This document shows positions 1-7,492 of a DNA stretch of 11,875 nt, piece by piece. The stretch spans positions 1-11,875 of the forward strand of contig DASUTU010000112.1 of the NCBI GenBank assembly GCA_036374435.1. Direction: 5' to 3'. This DNA comes from CALGFI01 sp036374435 (GTDB lineage: Bacteria > Actinomycetota > UBA4738 > HRBIN12). The notes below the pieces were generated by a model, which searched no databases, had not been told where the DNA came from, and saw only the letters and a list, made by a program, of their open reading frames with translations. How positions within the stretch are numbered: the first letter of the stretch is position 1; every line of letters starts with the position of its first letter. Position numbers and translations under genes: made by a program.

Positions 1-207
1 GTGGAACACGACCTTGCCCTCGAACACGTAGCCCCAGTTGTCGCACTGGCAGCGGTCGTCGGGCAACCCGGCGAACAGCGGCGTCATATCCGCGTCCGCC
101 GTATAGGTCTCCCACCCGACCGTGTACGGCCCGATCTCCCCGTAGTGCCCTTCGAACCCCTCCGACGCGACGTGCTCGGAGGCCGTCTCTCTCGATGCCT
201 TCGCCAT
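1..207 (-). CDS. Cupin-domain protein, N-terminal part (runs off the left edge)
   Basis: Partial gene; its 3' end lies outside the window. The 69 visible codons begin MAKASRETASEHV and contain the stretch CQCDNWGYVFEGKVVFH. This resembles small actinobacterial cupin proteins in which a CQC..WGYV segment opens the first beta strands of the barrel. The chosen ATG (205-207) has a strong Shine-Dalgarno on the minus strand (GGAGGGGAG at 215-223, 7 bases from the ATG), and the family usually starts with MAK. The reading frame stays open upstream for at least 50 more codons to another ATG at 357, whose product looks like an unrelated regulator N-terminus (separate entry), so a longer fusion cannot be excluded. 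The metal-binding histidines expected of many cupins would lie mostly beyond the edge. Family assignment is reasonable; substrate and role are unknown. Confidence 0.7.
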   Translation of the reverse strand, partial: MAKASRETASEHVASEGFEGHYGEIGPYTVGWETYTADADMTPLFAGLPDDRCQCDNWGYVFEGKVVFH

Positions 208-357
208 CGTTCGTCTCCCCTCCGTCACGAGGCCGCCGAGCGCGCTCGGGGCCGCCCCGAGCGCGGCCTCGAACGCAGACCGCGCCGCGTCCCAGTCCCC
301 GACGGCCAGGGCCTCCCGGCCACGAGAGAGCGCCTCGGTCACCTCTGCGGGGACCAT
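208..357 (-). other. In-frame TPR/LuxR-regulator-like stub ahead of the cupin gene
   Basis: From an ATG at 355-357 the minus strand reads MVPAEVTEALSRGREALAVG and continues with DWDAARSAFEAAL before running in the same frame into the cupin gene. The RGREALA-GDW-AAR-AFEAAL pattern is a familiar TPR-like opening of large actinobacterial regulators with a C-terminal LuxR helix-turn-helix. Here it stops after about 42 residues and is followed by the codons that carry the cupin's Shine-Dalgarno. No Shine-Dalgarno precedes ATG 357. A CATGAT hexamer 6 bases upstream could serve a leaderless start. Likely explanations are a decayed 5' remnant of a lost regulator gene, or less likely a real N-terminal fusion to the cupin. 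Together with 358-527, where I see no gene, this fills the gap to the small plus-strand gene. Confidence 0.4.
241..265. repeat. Perfect 11-bp inverted repeat with 3-base loop
   Basis: CGCGCTCGGGG and CCCCGAGCGCG are exact reverse complements separated by CCG, giving a very stable GC hairpin. It lies inside the regulator-like stub, upstream of the cupin start on the minus strand, and has no T tract. It may simply reflect GC-rich coding sequence, or it may impede transcription into the cupin gene. Confidence 0.4.
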
Positions 358-465
358 GCGCGGATCATGGCACGGCACGAGATCTCGCCGAAGCGGCCGT
401 GATCGCGTGCTCGAGTTCACTTCCGGCCGGTGACGCGCGGCACCGCCCTGCCCCGCGGACGCGCC

Positions 466-471
466 TAGCGT
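466..471 (+). promoter_or_regulatory. Possible -10 hexamer for the small membrane peptide gene
   Basis: TAGCGT fits the TAnnnT pattern of an actinobacterial -10 element and lies in the otherwise empty stretch before the peptide gene, which would give a leader of about 50 bases. No recognisable -35 lies 16-18 bases upstream. Weak evidence based on pattern and position only. Confidence 0.25.
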
Positions 472-527
472 CGGTTTCGCACCGATCCCGGCGCCTCGGG
501 CGGCGGGATCCGGAAGGGAGGTGCGAG

Positions 528-632
528 ATGGACCAAGCGAGCTGGCCCTGGTTCTGGCTGGCCGGTTGGATGGCCGTCGCGGCCGCGCTCGCGGAGGTCC
601 GGCGGCGTCGCTCGGGACCACCTGCCACCTGA
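528..632 (+). CDS. 34-residue tryptophan-rich single-pass membrane peptide
   Basis: The ORF starts at ATG 528 and ends at TGA 630-632. A strong Shine-Dalgarno (GGGAGGTG at 516-523) lies 4 bases before the ATG, the main reason to call it a gene. The product begins MDQASWPWFWLAGWMAVAAA. Residues 6-22 form one hydrophobic segment with four tryptophans, followed by AEVRRRRS and a short polar tail. Four arginines after the segment suggest, by the positive-inside rule, an N-out/C-in orientation. I recognise no family. It stands alone: the divergent cupin region lies upstream, and a long hairpin (640-675) that could terminate its transcript begins 7 bases after the stop. Longer overlapping frames here look like shadows. 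A role in the membrane, perhaps modulating a larger protein, is only a guess. Confidence 0.5.
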   Translation: MDQASWPWFWLAGWMAVAAALAEVRRRRSGPPAT

Positions 633-639
633 GCGATCG

Positions 640-675
640 GGCGAGCGAGAGCCGCACCCCGCGGCCTCGCTCGCC
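640..675. terminator. Long GC hairpin between convergent genes, probable bidirectional terminator
   Basis: GGCGAGCGAG (640-649) pairs perfectly with CTCGCTCGCC (666-675). Inside it GCCGC (651-655) pairs with GCGGC (661-665) around the loop ACCCC, with a single bulged A at 650, giving a 15-bp stem. It sits between the stop of the small plus-strand gene (632) and the end of the minus-strand dehydrogenase operon (699), where a terminator is expected in both directions. No T tract follows on either strand, so classical intrinsic termination is uncertain, as is common in high-GC actinobacteria. Confidence 0.55.
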
Positions 676-698
676 GCGCCCTCCGCGGTGGGCCGAGC

Positions 699-1555
699 TC
701 AGGCCCCCATGGGGTGCCAGACCGTCTTGAACTCCATGAGCGCCGTGATCTCGTACGGGCTCTGCGCCTGCGGCGAGAACGGATCGGCGTCGGGGGCTCG
801 ATGCAGTCGCTTCACGTTCTCGGCGGCGAGCTCCTCCACGTGCGCCGCGAGCTCCACGGGGACACCGGTCGCGTCGAGCGCGTTCACGTCCATGTGCCCG
901 GCCAGCCACGGCACGAGCTCCTTCGTGAACCCGGTCAGGACGTTGACGACGCCTCCGGGCACGTCCGAGGTCGCCAACACCTCCGAGATCGTCACGGCGG
1001 GCAGGGGGCTGCGTTCGCTCGCCAGGACCACCGCTGTGTTGCCCGACACGACGGCGGGCGCCAGCCGCGACACGAGGCCGAGCAACGACTGCTCGGCCGG
1101 CGCGACGATCCCCACCACCCCGGTCGGCTCGGGGATCGTGAAGTTGAAGTACGGCCCGGCGACGGGGTTCGTCCCGCCGAGGACCTGGCCGATCTTGTCG
1201 GCCCACCCCGCGTACCACACCCATCGGTCGATCGAGGCGCTCACGCCGGCGTTCGGGTCGGCGGCACCCGCGTCGGCCAGCTCGGCCTCGAACTGCGAGC
1301 GCCGGCCCTCCATCAGCTCGGCCACGCGGTAGAGGATCTGACCGCGGTTGTACGCGGTCCTGCCGCCCCACCCGGGTTGCGCCGCGCGAGCCGCTCGGAC
1401 GGCGTCGCGGAGGTCCTTCCGCGACGCCCGCGCCGCCCACGCCAGGAGGCGGCCGTCGTGGGAGAACACCTCGTACGACCGGCCGGACTCGCTACGGGGG
1501 AACTCGCCGCCGACGTACAGCTTGGCGGTGCGCCGGACCGGGACGCGCGTGTCGC

Positions 1556-1559
<4 letters not shown>
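699..1559 (-). CDS. Truncated, non-catalytic aldehyde dehydrogenase domain protein (ALDH16 C-terminal-domain-like)
   Basis: 286 residues, versus about 480-500 for a normal aldehyde dehydrogenase. It carries the N-terminal and coenzyme-binding part of the fold (KLYVGGEF near residue 14, WYAGWADK near 115, PTGVVGIVAP near 145, SGNTAVV near 172, GGVVNVLTG near 202). The functional residues are altered: the Asn of PWNF is replaced in APAEQ (153-157), the NAD-site Lys of LKPAE becomes LASER (179-183), and the Glu and Cys of the catalytic half are absent. It ends EFKTVWHPMGA, a tail I associate with ALDH16. Its ATG overlaps the stop of the full-length dehydrogenase upstream by four bases (ATGA). 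Inference: a structural partner of that enzyme, equivalent to the non-catalytic second domain of ALDH16. The intact reading frame, in-phase tail and operon position argue against a random pseudogene. Confidence 0.75.
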
Positions 1560-3055
<1,496 letters not shown>

Positions 3056-3056
3056 G

Positions 3057-4016
3057 TCAGTCCACCGTGAAGTAGTCGGGGCCGGCGTACCGGCCGGTGC
3101 GTTCCTTGTCGATCTGCATCAACACGTCGTTCAGCAACGTCGAGGCGCCGATGCGGAATCGGTCCGGCGTCATCCACTCGGGCCCGAGCGTCTCGTAGAC
3201 CAGCACGAGGTACTGGATGGCCTGTTTGCTCTGGCGGATGCCGCCGGCCACCTTGATCCCGACGCGCCGGCCGGTCTCGCGCTCGAAGTCGCGAGCGGCC
3301 TCCATCATGCAGAGGGCGTTCGGCAACGTCGCGCTCACGCCGATCTTGCCGGTCGAGGTCTTGATAAAGTCGGCGCCGGCCGCCATCGCCAGCACGCTCG
3401 CCTGGCGGATCCGGTCGTAGGAGCCGAGCTCGCCCACTTCGAGGATCACCTTCAGGTGCGCGCCGCCGGCGGCCTCCCGGGCGGCCGCGAGCTCCTCGAA
3501 ACACTCCGCGTAGCGCCCGCCGAGGAACATCGAGCGGTTCAGGACCATGTCGACCTCGTGGGCGCCCATCCCCACGACCTGTCGGATCTCGGCCAGCCGG
3601 GCCTCCAGCGGCCCCAGGCCGGCGGGGAACGCGCCCGCCACGCTCGCCACCTTGACCGAAGTCCCCCGGAGCTGCCCGAGCGCCACCGGGATCAGCTGCG
3701 GGTACAGGCACACGGCGGCCACCGGCGGGATCGAGGGGTCGAGCGGGTTGGGACGGACCGCCTTCGCGCACATCGTCACGACCTTGCCCACGCTGTCCGC
3801 GCCCTCGAGCGTGGTGAGGTCCATGCATCGGATGGACAGGTCGAGCGCCCACAGCTTCGACTCGCGCTTGATCGACCGTTTGGACAGGGAGGCGGCGCGC
3901 TCCTCGAGCCCGACCGCGTCCACGGCCGTGGCCCGGGCGACCAGCCTCGGCGCGTCCGAGGGCGCGTACAGGGCCAGGCCGGTGCCGCTCCGGTCGATCT
4001 CGGCTGCGTGGGACAT
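3057..4016 (-). CDS. deoC: Deoxyribose-phosphate aldolase, long DERA type
   Basis: Class I aldolase cleaving 2-deoxy-D-ribose-5-phosphate to glyceraldehyde-3-phosphate and acetaldehyde in deoxynucleoside catabolism. From the chosen start the protein has 319 residues, longer than the compact bacterial enzyme (about 220-260) and close to animal DERA, with which it shares NRS.FL.GRY, HLK.IL..GELG and a C-terminal FRIGASTLL and TGRY. Active-site residues are in place: Schiff-base Lys219 in DFIKTSTGK, Lys245 in GIKVAGGIR, and Asp156 in HEVDMV. An ATG at 4028 in the same frame would add four residues. I chose 4016 because it lies 10 bases after a TACCAT hexamer, as at hrcA, and gives the DERA-like length; neither ATG has a Shine-Dalgarno. 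First gene of an operon with two aldehyde dehydrogenase genes, divergent from the cupredoxin gene. Confidence 0.92.
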   Translation of the reverse strand: MSHAAEIDRSGTGLALYAPSDAPRLVARATAVDAVGLEERAASLSKRSIKRESKLWALDLSIRCMDLTTLEGADSVGKVVTMCAKAVRPNPLDPSIPPVAAVCLYPQLIPVALGQLRGTSVKVASVAGAFPAGLGPLEARLAEIRQVVGMGAHEVDMVLNRSMFLGGRYAECFEELAAAREAAGGAHLKVILEVGELGSYDRIRQASVLAMAAGADFIKTSTGKIGVSATLPNALCMMEAARDFERETGRRVGIKVAGGIRQSKQAIQYLVLVYETLGPEWMTPDRFRIGASTLLNDVLMQIDKERTGRYAGPDYFTVD

Positions 4017-4026
4017 CCGAAGGGCC

Positions 4027-4032
4027 ATGGTA
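4027..4032 (-). promoter_or_regulatory. Possible -10 hexamer of the deoC operon (leaderless start)
   Basis: The minus strand reads TACCAT, 10 bases before the ATG at 4016, matching the spacing seen at hrcA. It overlaps the alternative ATG at 4028, so it is only meaningful if 4016 is the true start. No clear -35 is visible. Confidence 0.3.
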
Positions 4033-4062
4033 GCCGACCCGGGAACGACCCCGGCCGCCCGG

Positions 4063-4068
4063 TATCCT
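4063..4068 (+). promoter_or_regulatory. Possible -10 hexamer of the cupredoxin lipoprotein gene
   Basis: TATCCT, with a GGAAC 16 bases upstream (4042-4046), lies in the 86-base divergent gap between deoC and the lipoprotein gene. The predicted leader of about 28 bases contains the GGAGGT Shine-Dalgarno at 4088-4093. Pattern-based only. Confidence 0.35.
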
Positions 4069-4102
4069 GTCGGCCGTCCGCTCCCGTGGAGGTCGTGCCC
4101 GC

Positions 4103-4480
4103 ATGCGTACGCTCGGGTTCCTGCTCGTCTTCTCGCTCGTGTTCGGCGCCGCCGCCTGCGGCGGGGACGGCGACGGTGATGGCGGGTCCGACGAATGCGT
4201 GGACCTCAGCCAGGGCGACTCGTTCACCATCCGGATGCTGGACAACGAGTTCATCCCGTCGTGTTTCACGGCGAGCGCCTCGCAGTCGCTCAGGCTGGTG
4301 AACGAGGACGCCGCCCTGCACAGCTTCACGATCCGAGACACCCCGATCGACGTCGACATCCGGGGCGAGGAGACGTTGGACCTCGACCCGGTGACCGGCG
4401 TGGTCGAGCCCGGCACCTACGAGCTGATCTGCAGGTACCACGTGCCCGGGATGGTCGGCGAGATCACGATCGTCGAGTAG
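4103..4480 (+). CDS. Cupredoxin-fold lipoprotein, putative type-1 copper protein
   Basis: 125 residues. A hydrophobic signal (3-18) ends GAAAC, giving a probable lipid-modified Cys19, although the -3 position is Ala rather than the usual Leu. A Gly/Asp-rich linker follows (20-30), then a single beta-rich domain. NEDAALHSFTI supplies a first copper ligand, His73. The C-terminal CRYHVPGM supplies Cys110, His113 and Met117, the C-x2-H-x3-M loop of plastocyanin/azurin-like proteins. Cys32 and Cys54 could form a disulfide. Expected role: a small electron-transfer or copper-binding protein anchored outside the membrane; its partner is unknown and no oxidase or nitrite reductase gene is nearby. GGAGGT lies 9 bases before the ATG. 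Transcribed alone, divergent from deoC and convergent with era, whose stop is 9 bases away. No convincing terminator hairpin is visible in that gap. Confidence 0.83.
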   Translation: MRTLGFLLVFSLVFGAAACGGDGDGDGGSDECVDLSQGDSFTIRMLDNEFIPSCFTASASQSLRLVNEDAALHSFTIRDTPIDVDIRGEETLDLDPVTGVVEPGTYELICRYHVPGMVGEITIVE

Positions 4481-4489
4481 TCGGGGAGC

Positions 4490-5371
4490 TCAGAACCCGA
4501 GACGCTGGAGGGCCTTGGGGTCGCGCTGCCACTCCTTGAGGACCTTGACCCGGAGTTCGAGGAAGACCTTGGTTCCGAGCAGGCGCTCCATCTCCTCTCG
4601 CGCGCGAGACCCGATGGTCTTCAGTGTCGCCCCGCCTTTGCCGATCACGATGCCTTTCTGGGAGTCGCGCTCGACGATCAGCGAGGCCCGCACGGTCGTG
4701 AGATCGCCGTCGCGCTCGAGCTCGTCCACGACGACGGCGATGGAGTGCGGCACCTCCTGTCGCGTGACCGCGAGTGCCTTCTCCCGCACGATCTCGGACA
4801 GGCGAACCTCAAGCGGCTGGTCCGTTTCCTCGCCGGACGGGAAGTAGGCGGGGCCCTCGGGCAACCGCTCGACGATCAGATCGCGGAGCAGGTCGACTCC
4901 CCGGCCGGTCCTCGCCGCCACTGGCACGACCTCGTCCCAGTCGCCGAAGTCCGCCGCGGCCTGGAGCTGGGGCACCTCGCGACGGCCGTGAAGGACATCG
5001 AGCTTGTTCACCGCGCAGAGCTTGGGCCCGGCGAACCCGCGCACCTGGCGCTCGAACACGAAGGCGTCGCCGCGCCCCACCCCGTCGGCGGCGTCGACGA
5101 CCTGCACGATCGCGTCGACCCCCTGGGCGGCCTCGGTCACGAGGTCGTTCAGCCGGGTCCCGAGCAGCGTCTTCGGCTTGTGGAATCCGGGCGTGTCGGT
5201 GAAGACGATCTGGTAGGCGTCGGTCGTCAGCACGGCCCGGACGTCCCGGCGTGTGGTCTGGGGCCTGTCCGAGACGATCGCGACCTTCCGCCCGACGAGC
5301 GCGTTCACGAGCGTGGACTTCCCGACGTTGGGCCGTCCGATCACGGCCACGAACCCGCTCCGGAAGCTCAC
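4490..5371 (-). CDS. era: GTPase Era, ribosome small-subunit assembly
   Basis: 293 residues, the usual Era length. The N-terminal GTPase domain has GRPNVGKST (12-20), the Era signature DTPGFHKPK (59-67) and NKLD (122-125). The G5 region reads VAART rather than the common SA. A C-terminal KH domain follows (about 231-277) with IGKGGATLK, ending WQRDPKALQRLGF. Era binds the 3' end of 16S rRNA during 30S maturation and associates with the inner membrane. The start is the GTG at 5371, overlapping the cytidine deaminase stop by four bases (GTGA); a longer upstream reading in this frame is a shadow of cdd and the CBS gene. It is the last gene of the hrcA block. recO, which often follows era, is not here; the next gene is convergent. 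Confidence 0.96.
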   Translation of the reverse strand: MSFRSGFVAVIGRPNVGKSTLVNALVGRKVAIVSDRPQTTRRDVRAVLTTDAYQIVFTDTPGFHKPKTLLGTRLNDLVTEAAQGVDAIVQVVDAADGVGRGDAFVFERQVRGFAGPKLCAVNKLDVLHGRREVPQLQAAADFGDWDEVVPVAARTGRGVDLLRDLIVERLPEGPAYFPSGEETDQPLEVRLSEIVREKALAVTRQEVPHSIAVVVDELERDGDLTTVRASLIVERDSQKGIVIGKGGATLKTIGSRAREEMERLLGTKVFLELRVKVLKEWQRDPKALQRLGF

Positions 5372-5772
5372 CCCAGCAGATCCGATGGCCCGAACGCCGA
5401 GGGGAGAAGCTCGGTGAGGCGCCACTCGGCGCGGCCGCCGGAGGCGTCGCTGACGACGAGCATGTCCGGCCCGAACTCGTTCAGCACCTGCCGGCACCCA
5501 CCGCACGGCGGCGTGGGTCGCTCCGCGTCGGTGGAGACCGCCACCACGTCGATCGAGGTATGCCCCGCCGCGACCGCGGCCGCGACGGCGTTCCGCTCGG
5601 CGCACACGCTCAGCGGGTACGAGGCGTTCTCGATGTTCGGCGCCGCGAACACCTGCCCGCCCGCCAGGACGGCGGCCCCCACGCGGAACCGGCTGTACGG
5701 GGCGTAGGCGCGCTCCTTGATCTCGCGCGCCGCGGCGACGAGACCGTCGAGGGTCTCCGACGACGGGTTCAT
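5368..5772 (-). CDS. cdd: Cytidine deaminase, small tetrameric type
   Basis: 134 residues, typical of the homotetrameric zinc enzyme that converts cytidine and deoxycytidine to uridine and deoxyuridine in pyrimidine salvage. Substrate-contacting NIEN lies at 46-49. SVCAER carries zinc ligand Cys57 and proton-shuttle Glu59; PCGGCRQVLNEF carries zinc ligands Cys90 and Cys93. The ATG at 5770-5772 overlaps the stop of the CBS membrane protein (ATGA), and its own stop overlaps the era start (GTGA), so it is embedded in the operon and probably translationally coupled on both sides. The same frame is open far upstream, but that part is a shadow of the CBS gene. Its product deoxyuridine could, after phosphorolysis, feed the deoxyribose-phosphate aldolase encoded 1.4 kb away, an inference from pathway logic only. 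Confidence 0.95.
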   Translation of the reverse strand: MNPSSETLDGLVAAAREIKERAYAPYSRFRVGAAVLAGGQVFAAPNIENASYPLSVCAERNAVAAAVAAGHTSIDVVAVSTDAERPTPPCGGCRQVLNEFGPDMLVVSDASGGRAEWRLTELLPSAFGPSDLLG

Positions 5773-7037
5773 TCCGTGGCCGCCCGCTGGTCGGCCCGCT
5801 CGCTCTCCCCATCGTGCCGGGTGATGAGGATCTTGGCGATGCGCCGGCCGTTCACCCGTTCTGCATGGAACGTGAGGTCCTGGAAGGTGACCTCCTCCCC
5901 CTCGTCGGGGATCGAGCCGAGCAGGCCGAGCATGAGCCCGCCCACCGTGTCCCACTCCTCGGCGGGGAGCTCGACGTCGAGGGACTCGTTCACCTGGTCG
6001 ATGGAGACCTTGCCGTCCACCCGGTAGACGTTGTCCGCGACCTGCTCGAGCTCGGGCTCCTCCACGTCGTATTCGTCGGCGATCTCGCCCACCAGCTCCT
6101 CGAGCAGGTCCTCCAGCGTCACCAGGCCGGACACGCTGCCGTATTCGTCGGTGACCAGCGCGATGTGGAACTTCTCCTGCTGCATCTCGCGCAGGAGGTC
6201 GGCCACCCGTTTGGACTCGGGGACGAACCGGGCGTCGCGGACGATCTCGCGCAGCGGCATGTTCTGCTCGCCCTGGTGCAGGGCCTTCAGGACGTCTTTG
6301 GCGAACACGATGCCGAGCACGTCGTCCAGGTCGTCGGTGAACACCGGGATGCGCGAGTAGCCGTGCTCGAGCACCAGCTCCTGGACGTCGCGCAGGGTCT
6401 TGTCGGACTCGATCGCCTTGATGTCCGGCCTCGGCACCATCACCTCGCGGACGATCGTGTCTCCGAACTCGAAGATGGAGTGGATGAGGCGGGTCTCCTC
6501 CATCTCGATCGAGCCCTCCTCCTGGCCGAGCTCGGCCATCGAGCGGAGCTCCGCCTCGGAGACGAACGGGCCCTGCTTGAGGCCGCGGCCCGGCAGGAGG
6601 ATGTTCGCGATGCCGATCAGGCCGCGGGTCGGGACGGCAAGCGCCGTTCCGAGGAACCACACGAGGGGTGAGAGCGCGAGGGCGGCTCGGTCCGAATGCA
6701 GGACGCCGAGCGTCTTGCTCAAGGCCTCGACCAGGACGAAGTACAACAAGGTGAAGCCGACCGAGACGACGGTCAACCCGAGGTTGCCGAACTGACGCTC
6801 CGCCAGGATGGCCACCAGGATGGCCGACCCGTTCTGGACGAGCATCACCATGAGGTAGACCGCGTTCAGGAACGCCGGCGGGTCGGCCTCGATCCGTTCC
6901 AGCAGGACGGCGTTGCGCCGTTCCTCCTCCACCAGGGCGAGCGCCCGCACCCGGGTCATCCGCGTGATCGAAGCCTCCGCGATCGCCAGGACGGAACCGA
7001 ACAGGACGAGCACCACGACCGCGAGCCACAACCACAT
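5769..7037 (-). CDS. CNNM transmembrane / CBS-pair / CorC_HlyC domain protein
   Basis: 422 residues from the ATG at 7037. Several hydrophobic segments (about 1-22, 56-78, 84-106, 116-140) form a CNNM (DUF21) membrane domain beginning MWLWLAVVVLVLFGSVLAIA. A cytoplasmic CBS pair follows (about 195-325), including REVMVPRPDI and DEYGSVSGLVTLEDLLEELVG. The CorC_HlyC domain (about 335-415) includes RVDGKVSIDQVNE. The family is often called hemolysin-like but is better linked to magnesium/cobalt efflux and resistance; transport here is inferred. The chosen ATG overlaps the ybeY stop by one base (TGATG). An in-frame GTG at 7079 would add 14 residues ahead of the first membrane segment and is less likely. 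A gene of this family lies between ybeY and era in many actinobacteria. Confidence 0.92.
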   Translation of the reverse strand: MWLWLAVVVLVLFGSVLAIAEASITRMTRVRALALVEEERRNAVLLERIEADPPAFLNAVYLMVMLVQNGSAILVAILAERQFGNLGLTVVSVGFTLLYFVLVEALSKTLGVLHSDRAALALSPLVWFLGTALAVPTRGLIGIANILLPGRGLKQGPFVSEAELRSMAELGQEEGSIEMEETRLIHSIFEFGDTIVREVMVPRPDIKAIESDKTLRDVQELVLEHGYSRIPVFTDDLDDVLGIVFAKDVLKALHQGEQNMPLREIVRDARFVPESKRVADLLREMQQEKFHIALVTDEYGSVSGLVTLEDLLEELVGEIADEYDVEEPELEQVADNVYRVDGKVSIDQVNESLDVELPAEEWDTVGGLMLGLLGSIPDEGEEVTFQDLTFHAERVNGRRIAKILITRHDGESERADQRAATE

Positions 7038-7492
7038 CACGGGACCCGGACTCCCGTGTATCGCTCCTGCCGCTGCCACATGGCGGAGCGTTCCTCCGGG
7101 TCGTCGTGGTCGTGCCCGAGCAGGTGGAGGATCCCGTGCACCACCAGCAGCCGGAGCTCCGCCGCCGGATCGTTCGGGTTAGCACTCGCGGCCACCGACG
7201 GTGCGACGACGACGTCGCCCAGCAGCCGAACGCCGTCCTCGTCGCGGTCGGCTTCGTCCAGCGGGAACGACAGGACGTCGGTCGGGCCGGCCTCGCCCAG
7301 GTAGCGCTCGTGCAGGTCGGCGATCTCGCCCGAGCTCACGAAGGACAGCGACAGCTCGGACTCCGCCACGCCCTCGGCGACGAGCACCTCGTGGGCCAGG
7401 GCGGCGAGCCCCTCGCGGTCCACGGCGAGATCCTGCCGGTCGTCGACCAGCACGCGTGGGAGCGAGGGACTCGGAGGATGGTCGTCAGCCAT
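7037..7492 (-). CDS. ybeY: YbeY endoribonuclease / 16S rRNA maturation factor
   Basis: 151 residues, full length for YbeY (UPF0054). The zinc motif HGILHLLGHDH (119-129) provides His119, His123 and His129. The conserved TDVLSFP (71-77) and LGDVVV (91-96) precede it. The enzyme is a metal-dependent single-strand ribonuclease acting in 16S rRNA 3'-end maturation and ribosome quality control. The ATG at 7492 overlaps the phoH stop by eight bases, and its own stop shares a base with the next ATG, so translation is probably coupled along phoH-ybeY-CNNM. The family start varies; the first 12 residues are polar and proline-rich. Confidence 0.95.
   Translation of the reverse strand: MADDHPPSPSLPRVLVDDRQDLAVDREGLAALAHEVLVAEGVAESELSLSFVSSGEIADLHERYLGEAGPTDVLSFPLDEADRDEDGVRLLGDVVVAPSVAASANPNDPAAELRLLVVHGILHLLGHDHDDPEERSAMWQRQERYTGVRVP

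Noticed and set aside
365..628. 87-codon minus-strand frame between the cupin and the dehydrogenase operon
   Set aside because: Arg/Ser/Ala-rich with no Shine-Dalgarno, antisense to the better-supported 34-residue membrane peptide.
195..632. 145-codon plus-strand frame ending with the small peptide's stop
   Set aside because: Only the last 34 codons have a Shine-Dalgarno and a sensible membrane-peptide composition; the rest is Pro/Arg-rich shadow.
4440..4515. Terminator between the convergent cupredoxin and era genes
   Set aside because: Only a 4-bp CGGG/CCCG pairing and one imperfect GC pairing inside the cupredoxin gene were found; not enough to call a terminator.
5372..5812. Upstream extension of the Era frame
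   Set aside because: It overlaps cdd completely and has no similarity to Era; the GTG at 5371 gives the standard protein.
5773..7185. Long minus-strand extension upstream of the cytidine deaminase in the same frame
   Set aside because: Only the last 134 codons match the enzyme; the upstream part is an out-of-frame reading of the CNNM/CBS gene with shadow composition.
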